The notes under the pieces: generated by a model
Seen by the model: the letters and a program-made list of their open reading frames with translations, nothing else
Database searches by the model: none
Told to the model about the DNA's origin: nothing
From: Paraburkholderia humisilvae
GTDB lineage: Bacteria > Pseudomonadota > Gammaproteobacteria > Burkholderiales > Burkholderiaceae
Assembly (NCBI RefSeq): GCF_902859855.1
Contig: NZ_CADIKH010000013.1
Coordinates: forward strand, 1 to 64,000
Direction of reading: 5' to 3'
Length of the DNA: 64,000 nt
Shown: positions 27,524-36,867 of the stretch, piece after piece
How the letters are laid out: every line of letters starts with the position of its first letter
Position numbering within the stretch: position 1 is the first letter of the stretch
Made by a program: the position numbers and the translations under genes

Positions 27524-28447
27524 ATGTCAATGGCCGACCGCGACGGCAAGATCTGGATGGATGGCAAGCTCATCGACTGGCGCGACGCCAAGATTCACGT
27601 GCTCACCCACACGCTGCACTACGGGATGGGCGTTTTCGAAGGCGTCCGCGCATACCGGACGGCCGACGGCGGCACTTCCATTTTCCGTCTGAAAGAACAC
27701 ACCAAACGTCTCTTCAACTCGGCGAAGATCTTCCAGATGGACGTGCCGTTCGACCAGGAAACGATCGCCGCCGCGCAGCGCGAAGTCGTGCGTGAAAACA
27801 GGCTCGAGACGTGCTACCTGCGCCCGATCGTCTGGGTGGGCTCGGAAAAGCTCGGCGTGTCGGCACGCGGCAACACGATCCACGTTGCGATCGCCGCATG
27901 GCCGTGGGGCGCCTACCTCGGCGAAGACGGCATGACCAAGGGCATCCGCGTGAAGACGTCGTCGTTCACGCGCCATCACGTGAACGTGTCGATGGTCCGC
28001 GCGAAGGCGTCGGGCTGGTACGTGAACTCGATTCTCGCCAACCAGGAAGCGACCGCGGACGGCTACGACGAAGCGCTGCTGCTCGACGTCGACGGCTACG
28101 TGTCCGAAGGCTCGGGCGAGAACTTCTTCCTCGTCAACCATGGCAAGCTGTACACGCCTGACCTGTCGTCGTGCCTCGACGGCATCACGCGCGACACGGT
28201 CATTACGCTGGCGAAAGACGCAGGCCTCGAAGTGATCGAGAAGCGCATCACGCGCGACGAAGTCTATACCGCCGACGAAGCGTTCTTCACCGGCACCGCC
28301 GCTGAAGTCACACCCATTCGCGAGCTCGACAACCGTACGATCGGCGCCGGCACGCGCGGCCCCATCACCGAAAAGCTGCAGTCCGCGTTCTTCGACATCG
28401 TGAATGGCAGGAGCGCGAAGTACGCGCACTGGCTCACGAAAATCTGA
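27524..28447 (+). CDS. ilvE: Branched-chain amino acid aminotransferase
   Basis: PLP-dependent transaminase interconverting Leu, Ile and Val with their 2-oxo acids; 307 residues, family length. The PLP lysine is Lys161 (VRAKASGWYVNS). Other fold-type IV motifs: HYGMGVFEGVRAYRT, CYLRPIVWVG, EALLLDVDGYVSEGSGENFF and ITRDEVYTADEAFFTGTAAEVTPI (shortened EAFFTGTAAEV). GGAG lies seven bases before the ATG. It is followed by a small zinc-finger gene and waaF on the same strand. Confidence 0.95.
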   Translation: MSMADRDGKIWMDGKLIDWRDAKIHVLTHTLHYGMGVFEGVRAYRTADGGTSIFRLKEHTKRLFNSAKIFQMDVPFDQETIAAAQREVVRENRLETCYLRPIVWVGSEKLGVSARGNTIHVAIAAWPWGAYLGEDGMTKGIRVKTSSFTRHHVNVSMVRAKASGWYVNSILANQEATADGYDEALLLDVDGYVSEGSGENFFLVNHGKLYTPDLSSCLDGITRDTVITLAKDAGLEVIEKRITRDEVYTADEAFFTGTAAEVTPIRELDNRTIGAGTRGPITEKLQSAFFDIVNGRSAKYAHWLTKI

Positions 28448-28541
28448 TTCGAGCAAACCTGGGCGGGCGCCGCCAGACGTTGTCAGACCTTTACGAACAG
28501 CGGACCGTGCGCCCGGCATCCCGCATAGACGAGAAAGCCTC

Positions 28542-28736
28542 ATGAGCGAAATCAAGGAAATGCCGCTGGTCGAGCTGTCGGCAAAAGATCTGCCCGCTTA
28601 CTGCCCGAATCCGGCCATGCCGCGTTGGAGCATGCACCCGCGCGTGTTTATCGACGTCACGCACGGCGAAGCACGTTGCCCGTACTGCGGCACCCGCTAC
28701 AAGCTGCGCGACGGCGAAGTGGTCAAAGGCCACTGA
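28542..28736 (+). CDS. Small CHCC-type zinc-finger protein
   Basis: 64 residues. The zinc ligands look like Cys21, His32, Cys46 and Cys49 (CPNP...MHPRVFIDV...CPYCGTRY), the zf-CHCC pattern shared with the NDUFS6 subunit of mitochondrial complex I. The bacterial function is not established. A GAGAAAG stretch precedes the ATG. It lies 94 bases after ilvE and is commonly found between ilvE and waaF in Burkholderia, which supports it as a real gene in spite of its size. Confidence 0.88.
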   Translation: MSEIKEMPLVELSAKDLPAYCPNPAMPRWSMHPRVFIDVTHGEARCPYCGTRYKLRDGEVVKGH

Positions 28737-29048
28737 AGCCGGCGGGCATCCGGGTTGCGCCCGCTTCTTTGGTTGGTCGAGGTTCGACGGTCCACTTTGC
28801 GGCCGAATGGGCGAATTTGCCACCGCGCGCAGCGCTCGTCGCAACGTGCGCACGGACGGAAGCGCAATCCCTGATGCATCTGCCGGCGTGCTGACCGACG
28901 CGTGCGGGGGGTCGTCGTTTGGACGCGCGAGACTACGTATTCTTTGGCTCCGCTCCGTGCGCGTGACCCCGTCTCTTTCAAACCTGTAACCTGAACGCCG
29001 CACGCCCTCGCGCGTGGCGCTTCTTTTCGACATCGGAAACTTATCCTG
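28737..29048. other. Intergenic region before waaF
   Basis: 312 bases. Open frames here overlap in all directions and carry no recognisable motif. I see no clear hairpin or promoter, though a waaF promoter is expected here. Confidence 0.35.
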
Positions 29049-30074
29049 ATGCGTCGCGCGTTGGTTATCGCACCGAACTGGATCGGTGACGCATTGATGG
29101 CGCAGCCGTTCCTTGCGCGCCTTGTCAAACTCCATCCGCGCATCGTGATCGACGCGGTCGCACCCAGCTGGGTGGCGCCCGTGCTCGAACGGATGCCCGA
29201 GATTCGCGATGTCTACGCGACCGATCTCGCCCACGGCAAGCTGCAGATGCTACGCCGCTGGCAGTTGGCGAGCGACCTGCGCGACGTCGGCTACGACGCG
29301 GCGTACGTGCTGCCCAACTCGCTGAAGTCGGCGCTCGTGCCATGGCTCGCGGGCGTCCCGCTGCGCATCGGCTACACCGGTGAAAGCCGCTACGGCCTGT
29401 TGAACGTGCGTCACACGAATCCGCGCAAGGACCAACGTCCGCCGATGGTCGGCCACTATGCGGCACTCGCGTACGCGCCCGGTGCGAACGCGCCGGGCGA
29501 CCTGCCGGTGCCGCGTCTCGATGCCGATCTGAACGAGGCGTCGCGTGTATCGGCGCGCTTTAACCTCGATGCGCGCGTGCCGCTGCTGGTTTTCTGCCCG
29601 GGCGCCGAGTACGGGCCCGCGAAGCGCTGGCCGCCGGAGCACTTCGCTGCGCTCGCGCAAATGATCGGTCAGTCGTTCCCGTACACGCAGATCATCGCAC
29701 TCGGCTCACCGAAAGACGCGCCGCTCGCGCAGGCCATCGTCGACCGTGCGCCGAACGTGCGCAACCTGTGCGGCCAGACCGCGCTCGGCGAAGCCTGCGC
29801 GCTGATTACACGCGCCAATGCGGTCGTCACCAACGATTCGGGCCTGATGCACGTCGCCGCCGCGCTGCGCCGGCCGCTCGTCGCGGTGTTCGGATCGACT
29901 GATCCGCGCCACACCCCGCCCCTGTCGGACCTCGCAAAGGTACAATGGCTGCATCTCGAATGCAGTCCGTGTTTCGAACGCGAATGTCCGCTGGGCCATC
30001 TGAACTGTCTGCGGCAATTGAGCGCTGAGCAGGTATTCGATGACTTGCGCGGCATGCTGATCGCGCAGCGGTAG
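29049..30074 (+). CDS. waaF: Lipopolysaccharide heptosyltransferase II
   Basis: Adds the second heptose of the LPS inner core from ADP-heptose; 341 residues. GT9 family features: N-terminal RALVIAPNWIGDALMAQPF, the substrate site FCPGAEYGPAKRWPPEHFA, and the C-terminal TNDSGLMHVAAALRRPLVAVFGSTDPRHTPP (shortened NDSGLMHVAAAL and VFGSTDP). The Cys-rich ending CSPCFERECPLGHLNCL is also normal for WaaF. It acts at the cytoplasmic face of the inner membrane. No strong ribosome site precedes the ATG. Confidence 0.93.
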   Translation: MRRALVIAPNWIGDALMAQPFLARLVKLHPRIVIDAVAPSWVAPVLERMPEIRDVYATDLAHGKLQMLRRWQLASDLRDVGYDAAYVLPNSLKSALVPWLAGVPLRIGYTGESRYGLLNVRHTNPRKDQRPPMVGHYAALAYAPGANAPGDLPVPRLDADLNEASRVSARFNLDARVPLLVFCPGAEYGPAKRWPPEHFAALAQMIGQSFPYTQIIALGSPKDAPLAQAIVDRAPNVRNLCGQTALGEACALITRANAVVTNDSGLMHVAAALRRPLVAVFGSTDPRHTPPLSDLAKVQWLHLECSPCFERECPLGHLNCLRQLSAEQVFDDLRGMLIAQR

Positions 30075-30309
30075 GCCGCGCGGCCGCGGCACCGGCCGAG
30101 CGCGCGAGGCCCGCCACGTCCGGCCCAGGCCGCACGAGGGCGCGTCACGTGTGCGTCTTGCAGCACGGGCATTCTCGCGGTTGTCCGCCGCCGGCTGCCG
30201 ACGCCAGCTGCACGAAATGCACGCGGCGCGCCATGCTCGCAGCGCCCGCCGCCCGTCGATGCCGTATGACCTGCAACCGCGCACGCCGCGCCTAACAGAC
30301 TGACGAGCC

Positions 30310-30756
30310 ATGCCACGTTTCGCCCATATCTTCGAAGCCGCTGCGGATACCCTCAACGCCTATTACCAGGCGGTCGCGGAGGTCAATATCGAGAGTCTGA
30401 TGGGCCTATGGATCGACGAGGAGTTCGTCACCTGCATCTGCGCGGACGGCTCGCATCTGCATGGTCTCGACAACATCCGTGCGGGGCTTGCTGCGCAGCT
30501 CCAGGCAACGCCGGTGTCGATCGAGCCGCTCGATATCCGCGTCTACGACAGTCTCGGCACGGTCGTCTACGCGATTGCCGAAGCGCATCGGCCGGCCAAC
30601 CCGGCGGCCACGCCGTCGATGGTGTTTACCACGTACGTGATGGTCCACGAACGTGGTGAATGGCGCATTGCGCATATCCACGCGAGTGCGATGCCGAACG
30701 AAACCGCCACGCAATTCGCTGCCAAAATGAGGCACGGCCAGGGGCCACTGCATTGA
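30310..30756 (+). CDS. NTF2-like/SnoaL-like (DUF4440-type) protein
   Basis: 148 residues with the cone-shaped NTF2 fold pattern: an N-terminal helix (AADTLNAYYQAVAEVNIESLMGLWID, shortened AYYQAVAEVN), HGLDNIRAGLAAQLQA in the middle, and a beta sheet ending VHERGEWRIAHIHAS. Such proteins bind small ligands or act as isomerases or hydrolases; no catalytic set can be assigned here. It sits between waaF and a YheT-like hydrolase on the same strand, with 39 bases to the latter. Confidence 0.75.
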   Translation: MPRFAHIFEAAADTLNAYYQAVAEVNIESLMGLWIDEEFVTCICADGSHLHGLDNIRAGLAAQLQATPVSIEPLDIRVYDSLGTVVYAIAEAHRPANPAATPSMVFTTYVMVHERGEWRIAHIHASAMPNETATQFAAKMRHGQGPLH

Positions 30757-30795
30757 GCGACGGCATGACGCCTCGCTGATTCGACCGGTACTGCG

Positions 30796-31857
30796 ATGAG
30801 CACGACGCACGACAAACACGCTTCCTCCACGCGACACCGCGCTACGGCGGCGGTCGAGGCAACGGTCGACATGCTGTACCGCGCGCCGCTCTGGCTGCCG
30901 ACCAGCCACGCGCAGACCATCGTACCGGCGCTGTTCGGTCGCCGTCCCACCGTGAACTACCGGCGCGAGCGCTGGGACACACCGGATGGCGACTTTATCG
31001 ACCTCGACTGGCTGGTCCACGACGCACAGCACGCGCGATCCGAACCGGCGTCCGATGGCGCCCCGCTATTCGTGCTGTTTCACGGGCTCGAAGGCAGCTC
31101 GACGTCGCATTACGCGCTCGCGCTGGTGGACGCCGCGCATCGCTGCGGCTGGCAGGCGGTGGTGCCGCACTTTCGCAGTTGCAGCGGACCGCTGAATCTG
31201 CTGCCGCGCTTTTATCATCTTGCGGACAGCAACGAAGTCGACTGGGTGTTGCGGCGGCTGCGCGACGTACATCGCGGCCCGCTCGTCGCGGCGGGGGTGT
31301 CGCTTGGCGGCAGCGTGCTGCTGCGCTGGCTCGGCGAGCGGCGCGAAGACGCTTCGTTCGTCGCGGCCGCGGCGGCCATTTCCGCGCCGCTCGATGTGCA
31401 CGCGGGCGGACGCGCGCTTTCGCAGGGCTTCGGCATGGTCTACACGCGCAGCTTCCTGAAGACGCTCAAGAAGAAAGCGCAGCGCAAGCTGACGCAATAC
31501 CCGGGGCTGTTCGATCTGGACGCGATGCTCGCGAGCCGCACGATGTTCGACTTCGATGACGTCGTCACCGCGCCGCTGCACGGCTTTCGGAATGCCGACG
31601 ATTACTGGACGCGCGCCGCGACGCGACCATGGCTGCCGGAAATCACGGTGCCCACGCTGGTGTTGAACGCACGCAACGATCCGTTTTTGCCCGGCACGGT
31701 GTTGCCGTCGCCGCATGACGTATCGAATGCGGTCGAGCTCGATCAGCCCGCGGACGGCGGACATGTCGGCTTCATGACCGGGCCGTTTCCCGGCCGGATC
31801 GACTGGCTGTCGCGGCGGGTCTTCGGTTACTTCGCGCCGTTCACGCAGCATGGATGA
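30796..31857 (+). CDS. YheT-family alpha/beta hydrolase
   Basis: 353 residues of the AB-hydrolase YheT/ABHD1-3 group. Catalytic residues read as Ser169 (GVSLGGS), Asp295 (NARNDPFLPG) and His323 (DGGHVGF). The oxyanion region is FHGLEGSSTSHY. The N-terminal LPTSHAQTIVPALFGRR is the family's lead-in. These proteins are thought to be esterases on lipid-like substrates, but no bacterial substrate is firmly known. The last eight bases overlap the next gene's start, so the pair is probably translationally coupled. Confidence 0.88.
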   Translation: MSTTHDKHASSTRHRATAAVEATVDMLYRAPLWLPTSHAQTIVPALFGRRPTVNYRRERWDTPDGDFIDLDWLVHDAQHARSEPASDGAPLFVLFHGLEGSSTSHYALALVDAAHRCGWQAVVPHFRSCSGPLNLLPRFYHLADSNEVDWVLRRLRDVHRGPLVAAGVSLGGSVLLRWLGERREDASFVAAAAAISAPLDVHAGGRALSQGFGMVYTRSFLKTLKKKAQRKLTQYPGLFDLDAMLASRTMFDFDDVVTAPLHGFRNADDYWTRAATRPWLPEITVPTLVLNARNDPFLPGTVLPSPHDVSNAVELDQPADGGHVGFMTGPFPGRIDWLSRRVFGYFAPFTQHG

Positions 31858-32464
31858 GATCGTCAAACAGGCGCTCGCCAAATGGCCGAACGTCCCGTAT
31901 TGCACCGGCTGGCTGCTGCTCGACCGGCGCGGCACGTGGCGCATGCGCGACGAGGCCGCGCAGGCGCGCGGCGCGCTCGGCGAGCCAATCCGGCATGCGG
32001 CGCTGCTCGGCTTTATCAACCGCAACTACGAATGCGATAGGGACGGCCAGTGGTTCTTTCAGAACGGACCGCAGCGCGTGTATGTCGAACTGGTCTATAC
32101 GCCATGGATCGTGCGGCTGGCCGTCGATGATGCAAACGGGACGCTGGTGCTCACCGACCATGCTGGCCAGCCATTCGAGCCGGCTGCCGTCTTTGTGGAC
32201 GATGAAGGCGGCGTGCTGCTTTCCGATGATGCATCGCCCGCGCGGATAGCCGCGCTGCACGACCATGATCTCGATCTCTTTTCCGAGCACGCCGAACTAT
32301 CGGCGGATGGCGGCACCGGCCGGTTCAACTGGCGCGACGACTATGCGCTGCCGCTTCAATCGATTTCGCGAGCGCAGGTCGCGGCACGCTTCGGGTTTGT
32401 CGCGAGCCCGGCTGCACGGGCTGTTGCGGCGGCGTCTGGCAGTTCAGCGGACGGACGCCCCTAA
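31850..32464 (+). CDS. Conserved DUF2946/DUF2944-type hypothetical protein
   Basis: 204 residues. The frame begins MDEIVKQALAKWPNVPYCTGWLLLDRRGTWRMRD (shortened MDEIVKQALAKWPNVP) and contains FINRNYECDRDGQWFFQNGPQRVY (shortened GQWFFQNGPQRVYVEL), a pattern I recall from beta-proteobacterial proteins of unknown function; I am not certain of the DUF number. No signal peptide, membrane helix or catalytic motif is visible. It starts inside the last codons of the YheT gene, so it is likely made together with that hydrolase. Confidence 0.75.
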   Translation: MDEIVKQALAKWPNVPYCTGWLLLDRRGTWRMRDEAAQARGALGEPIRHAALLGFINRNYECDRDGQWFFQNGPQRVYVELVYTPWIVRLAVDDANGTLVLTDHAGQPFEPAAVFVDDEGGVLLSDDASPARIAALHDHDLDLFSEHAELSADGGTGRFNWRDDYALPLQSISRAQVAARFGFVASPAARAVAAASGSSADGRP

Positions 32465-32520
32465 CGCACACGCTAGCCCGATGGCACAGTCGCGGCGCCG
32501 TTCACCGCTCTCAACCGCGG

Positions 32521-34230
32521 TCAACTATTGTCTTTCTCGTCCTGCCGCTCTTCCTTGTAGCGCGCCTCGAACTCGTGCAAGCGCGCGTCGATCGTCGACA
32601 GATCGTAGTAACCCGCCGTTTTGATGTCACGCGCTTCCTTGAGCTGCCGGATCGCCGATGGCCACGCGCCTTCGAGCGCAAATTGCTCGGCTAGCGCCCG
32701 ATGCTGCGTCAGTGCGTCGCCGCTGCCCGCGCTCGCCTGCGCCAGATAGAGCCACCAGGCGGGTTGCTGCGGCTCCGCCTCGGTCTCGCGCTTCGCCTGC
32801 GCCTGCGCCTCCTCGAAGCGCCGCGCGGTAAGCAGCGTGCGCAAATGGATCTCGATGGCCGCGTGTGACTGCGGCCAGCGCGCCTGCGCGATCTGCGCGA
32901 GCCGCAGTGCGTCGTCGTCATGGCCGGCGCGACGCGCAATATCGGCGGCCAGCACATCGAGGCTCGGCGAGCCGCGCGTCGCGTCGCCTTCCCTGCGCGC
33001 ATTCGACTCGAACACCTGACGCGCAGTCGTAAGCGTTGCAGCCGCATCGTCGTAGCGTTCGAGCAGCATCTGCGCGTAGGCAATGCCGTACCAGTTCGCT
33101 GCGACGTTCAATGCGGTCTTGTCTTCGATCTCCGAGCGCATGCGCGAAATTTCATCGGCATAGTCGCTGCGAGAACGGTCCTGCAGCACGCGCGCACGCG
33201 CACGCACGAAGCCATACTCGGGCGCCTGGTGCGGCTGCCGGTACGGCGAGCGACGCGCGCGGTCGGCCATGTCGGCGATGCGCTCGCCGGTCAACGGGTG
33301 GGTTCGCGCATAGGCCGGTACGCCCGTGTCACCCATTGATGCGCGATCGAGCCGTTCGAAGAACGACACCATCCCATAGGGATCGTAGCCCGCGCCTGAC
33401 ATCAGCTGGAAGCCGACGCGGTCCGCTTCGTGCTCGGCCGCGCGCGAGAAGCGCAGTTGATTGTCAACCGCGTACGCCTGACCACCGAGCGCGATCGCGC
33501 TGCCAAGGTCGCCGCTGTGCGCAAGCACGCCCGCGAGCACGCCGAACAGCACACTGGCGAGCGCCGCATAGCTGCTCTTTTCGCTCGCGCTGATCATCCG
33601 CGCGATATGCCGCTGCAACACGTGGCCCATTTCGTGGCCGATTACCGATGCCAGTTCGGATTCGGTCTGCGTCGTGACGATCAGCCCGGTATTGACGCCG
33701 ATAAAGCCGCCCGGCAGCGAAAACGCATTGATTTGCGGATCGCGCATCGCGAACAGGTCGAAGTCCGGCCGGTATCCGCCGATGTATTGCGCACTCGCTG
33801 CCGCCGCGAGCTTTGCCGAGACCGAGTTCAGATAGTCGCGGACCAGCCAGTCGCCGATATAGTCGGGATCGCGGCGCACCTCGCGCATCACGCGCTCGCC
33901 GAGCTTGCGTTCGGCTTGTGGCGTCAGCGAGCCGCCGGAGCCGTCGCCGAGATCGGGCAGTTGCCACGTCGAGACGGGCGCGCGCAAGCTCGCATTGCCA
34001 CCGACGTTGCCCGAAAAACGCGATTGCGCGCCGCCATACGTGCCAAATACGCCCTGCGCGATATCGGGCGGTAGCTCGGGAGACGCGTATTGTTCGAGCG
34101 GGCCCGATTCGAGCGGTAAACTGCCGGGCAAACTACTGGGCAAACTGCGGCTGGCGGCTTGCGCAAGCAAGGGCTGCGGTGCGGCAAGCGCGACGGACAA
34201 CAACACGGCAAGGAACCGATTCGGACGCAT
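32521..34230 (-). CDS. M48-family periplasmic zinc metalloprotease with TPR region (BepA/YfgC-like)
   Basis: 569 residues from the chosen start. A signal peptide (MRPNRFLAVLLSVALAAPQPLLAQ) leads into a Ser/Leu/Pro-rich linker, then the M48 domain with HEMGH at about 199-203 and the downstream zinc glutamate in EHEAD (about 266-270). The C-terminal half is helical and TPR-like, with repeats rich in Ala, Arg and Asp. BepA-type proteins guard outer-membrane protein assembly and LptD folding. A longer GTG start at 34296 is possible but would place 22 residues before the signal. Confidence 0.88.
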   Translation of the reverse strand: MRPNRFLAVLLSVALAAPQPLLAQAASRSLPSSLPGSLPLESGPLEQYASPELPPDIAQGVFGTYGGAQSRFSGNVGGNASLRAPVSTWQLPDLGDGSGGSLTPQAERKLGERVMREVRRDPDYIGDWLVRDYLNSVSAKLAAAASAQYIGGYRPDFDLFAMRDPQINAFSLPGGFIGVNTGLIVTTQTESELASVIGHEMGHVLQRHIARMISASEKSSYAALASVLFGVLAGVLAHSGDLGSAIALGGQAYAVDNQLRFSRAAEHEADRVGFQLMSGAGYDPYGMVSFFERLDRASMGDTGVPAYARTHPLTGERIADMADRARRSPYRQPHQAPEYGFVRARARVLQDRSRSDYADEISRMRSEIEDKTALNVAANWYGIAYAQMLLERYDDAAATLTTARQVFESNARREGDATRGSPSLDVLAADIARRAGHDDDALRLAQIAQARWPQSHAAIEIHLRTLLTARRFEEAQAQAKRETEAEPQQPAWWLYLAQASAGSGDALTQHRALAEQFALEGAWPSAIRQLKEARDIKTAGYYDLSTIDARLHEFEARYKEERQDEKDNS

Positions 34231-34478
34231 TGCGTGGTGCGCGGGTTCGCGAGGTTGAAATCGCGGGACGAAGATCGTGCCCTGCGGCGTATTCACTTCT
34301 GCTGGTCTCGCACGATTGTAACCAGTCGCCCACCCCGTGGCGACCGTGCGAAGACAGGCGGCGTATGGTCAAATTCTAGCGCGCGGCGCCCGCGCGGAAT
34401 TCAGTGGACGGCGCAAACCCATTGCGATGACCGGCGTCGACCCGTCGCAGGAATATTAAGCGTACCAGGAGCACAACC

Positions 34479-34958
34479 ATGCGTGAACTCACCCACTTCG
34501 ACGCGGCCGGCCAGGCGCATATGGTCGACGTCGGCGGTAAAGAGGAGACTCAACGTGTCGCAATTGCGCGCGGTTCGATCCGGATGCTGGCGGCTACGTT
34601 CGCGTTGATTCGCGACGGCAACGCGAAAAAAGGCGACGTGATCGGCGTCGCGCGGATTGCCGCGATTCAGGGCGCGAAGCGCACCGCCGATCTGATCCCG
34701 CTGTGTCACCCGCTGGCGCTCACACGAGTGACGGTGGATTTCGTACTCGATGACACGCTGCCGGGCGTCCATTGCACCGCGCAAGTGGAAACGCGCGGAC
34801 GGACCGGCGTCGAAATGGAAGCGTTGACCGCGGTGCAGGTCGGGTTGCTGACGGTCTACGATATGTGCAAGGCGGTGGACCGCGGGATGGCCATCACCGA
34901 CGTCCGTGTGCTGGAGAAGCATGGCGGCAAGTCGGGGGATTGGGTCGCATCGCTGTGA
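34479..34958 (+). CDS. moaC: Cyclic pyranopterin monophosphate synthase
   Basis: Second step of molybdenum cofactor synthesis, 159 residues. Signatures: THFDAAGQAHMVDVGGKEET (shortened GQAHMVDVGGK), LIPLCHPLALT, VEMEALTAVQVGLLTVYDMCKA (shortened MEALTAVQVGLLTVYDMCK) and the final KHGGKSGDW. AGGAG lies seven bases before the ATG. Its stop codon abuts, with no gap, the stop of the convergent pglL gene. No other moa genes are nearby. Confidence 0.95.
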   Translation: MRELTHFDAAGQAHMVDVGGKEETQRVAIARGSIRMLAATFALIRDGNAKKGDVIGVARIAAIQGAKRTADLIPLCHPLALTRVTVDFVLDDTLPGVHCTAQVETRGRTGVEMEALTAVQVGLLTVYDMCKAVDRGMAITDVRVLEKHGGKSGDWVASL

Positions 34959-36746
34959 TCAGCCGTCGTCGTCGTCCTCGTCGTCCTGATTGATGTCTTT
35001 CGGTGGCGTTCCGTATTTCTTCACCAGGTCGGCTTTGAAGCCCGCCAGCGTCTTTTGCTCATCGAGAAGCGTGTACAGATACGCCAATTGCGACGGCCAA
35101 TCGTTCAACTCCTCAGCGAACAGCTTCAGGCGTCCGACGGTATCGAACGCGCCCTGCATGTCGCCGTTCAACGCCTGTAGCACCGCGTAGCGGCGCAACA
35201 CCGTTTCGCCCGGCAGCAGCGCGATCGCCTGCTTGTGCATCTCGAGCTTGTACGGCAGATTCATGCCGTTCATCGGCAGCAGCGTCGCCATCCCATACTC
35301 GCCCCATGCGCCGAACAGGATCGACGGATTCGCCTCGTATTGCTCGGCCGGACGCGAGCCGTAGTACAGCACTTCCGCACGGTTATAGTCGCGCAGCAGC
35401 GGATACAGCGCGGCGAGCCCGAAGAACACGATGACCGAATAGGCAGTCAGCGATACGCCGCCCGGTATCCAGCGCAGCGGCTTCGTGTCGAGCAGTCCGA
35501 AGATGAACATCGCAGGCAGCAGGAAAAACATGTATTGCTGCGGATACTCGACAAGCGCGTGCATCACGAGCACGCCAATCATGGCAAGCGCGAACACCCG
35601 CGCGGCCGTGTGCGGCACGCGCAGCACGCGGACCAGCCACGTCAGCAATCCGAGCAGCACGATAGCCAGACCGATCACACCCGTCTTCGCAAGCAGGTCG
35701 ATAAAGATATCGTGCGAGTTGTTCGCGATCTCGACATGCCCCAACTGCGTGACCAGATCGAACTGGTAACGCGGAAACTCGCCCCAGCCGACGCCCAGCA
35801 GCGGATGAGACTCGAACATCGTCCAACCGTATTTCCACAGCGCAAGCCGCGGTGCGATTTGCCCGGCCTCCGTGAAGCGATCGGCGGCCGACACCGCCAG
35901 GTCGAGGTGATAGCGAACATTGGCCCAGCGCACCACCACGTTGATCAGCACAAACAGCAGTGCGAGCGCGAACGGAACCAGCCATTCGCGATCGCTTCGA
36001 CGCCGATGCGGATCGCGCCGCTTTTCGGCGAATGCCATCCACCAGCCCGCGACCACGATCACGCCGGTTTGGAGCCACGGGCCTCGCGAAACCGTGAGCG
36101 CCAGGCCCAGCGAAAAAATCGCTGACAGCAGCGCCCAGACGATCACGTTCAGCCGCCGCGTCTGCACGAGAAACATCGCGCCTGCCACCCCGAACGCAAT
36201 GACGGTCGCGAGGTGATTCGCCTGCGCCATGTTCCCGAACGGACGCCGGTCAACGATGATGTTGTACGCGACGACGAACGGCGTGACCTTCGCTTCCAGG
36301 TGAAACAGTTGGATCACCTGGCAGAACACCGCAAACAGCGCACCGATGACCATCGCGCCCGCGCCGACGCACAGCACGGTCTCCGTGAGCTCCGCGCGAT
36401 TGAAACCAAAGCCGGTATGCACCGCCAGCAGCGCGGCGAGCACGAACCCGGCGCCCAGCCAGTTCATCGACGGCTGCGCGAGGGGCAACGCGAAGGTCTG
36501 CGCGACAAGCACGATGCCGAACCCTAGTGGCACGAGCGCCACCACTGGCGAGCCGAACGGGATGCGCGGGTGCGACGTCCAGACCATCAGCGCGACGGCG
36601 GCGCCGGTCAACAGGTACAGCGCGAGCGCTGTGTACTCCGCATAGAAGGTCGGGATCGGATAGGTATGGTTGACGACCGCATACGGAAGAATCAACGCAC
36701 AGACCAGCAGGAAAAGCGAAAGATAGCGTGCAAATGTCGTGGGCAT
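34959..36746 (-). CDS. pglL: PglL-type O-oligosaccharyltransferase (Wzy/O-antigen ligase superfamily)
   Basis: 595 residues, about a dozen membrane helices in the first 440. The Wzy_C core has GNMAQANHLAT, TVSRGPWLQ and the periplasmic loop HPLLGVGWGEFPRYQ...NNSHDIFIDLLAKTG, where the His matches the catalytic loop of PglL/PilO enzymes. The C-terminal soluble part (about 150 residues) ends in an acidic run (DDEDDDDG). These enzymes move lipid-linked oligosaccharide to Ser or Thr of pilins and other periplasmic proteins. The pilin gene lies 121 bases upstream on the same strand, as in Burkholderia protein-glycosylation loci. Plain O-antigen ligase (WaaL) is the alternative, less likely from context. 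Confidence 0.86.
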   Translation of the reverse strand: MPTTFARYLSLFLLVCALILPYAVVNHTYPIPTFYAEYTALALYLLTGAAVALMVWTSHPRIPFGSPVVALVPLGFGIVLVAQTFALPLAQPSMNWLGAGFVLAALLAVHTGFGFNRAELTETVLCVGAGAMVIGALFAVFCQVIQLFHLEAKVTPFVVAYNIIVDRRPFGNMAQANHLATVIAFGVAGAMFLVQTRRLNVIVWALLSAIFSLGLALTVSRGPWLQTGVIVVAGWWMAFAEKRRDPHRRRSDREWLVPFALALLFVLINVVVRWANVRYHLDLAVSAADRFTEAGQIAPRLALWKYGWTMFESHPLLGVGWGEFPRYQFDLVTQLGHVEIANNSHDIFIDLLAKTGVIGLAIVLLGLLTWLVRVLRVPHTAARVFALAMIGVLVMHALVEYPQQYMFFLLPAMFIFGLLDTKPLRWIPGGVSLTAYSVIVFFGLAALYPLLRDYNRAEVLYYGSRPAEQYEANPSILFGAWGEYGMATLLPMNGMNLPYKLEMHKQAIALLPGETVLRRYAVLQALNGDMQGAFDTVGRLKLFAEELNDWPSQLAYLYTLLDEQKTLAGFKADLVKKYGTPPKDINQDDEDDDDG

Positions 36747-36867
36747 GAGCAATGGGAGACGTCGGCAACCGGCGCACTATACAAAAGAATCATCCCGCTG
36801 TGCGCCGGCTGTGCCGAAATACGCCGGTAAGGTCAGGTAACCGTGGCGCTATTAGAAGATTCATGCA

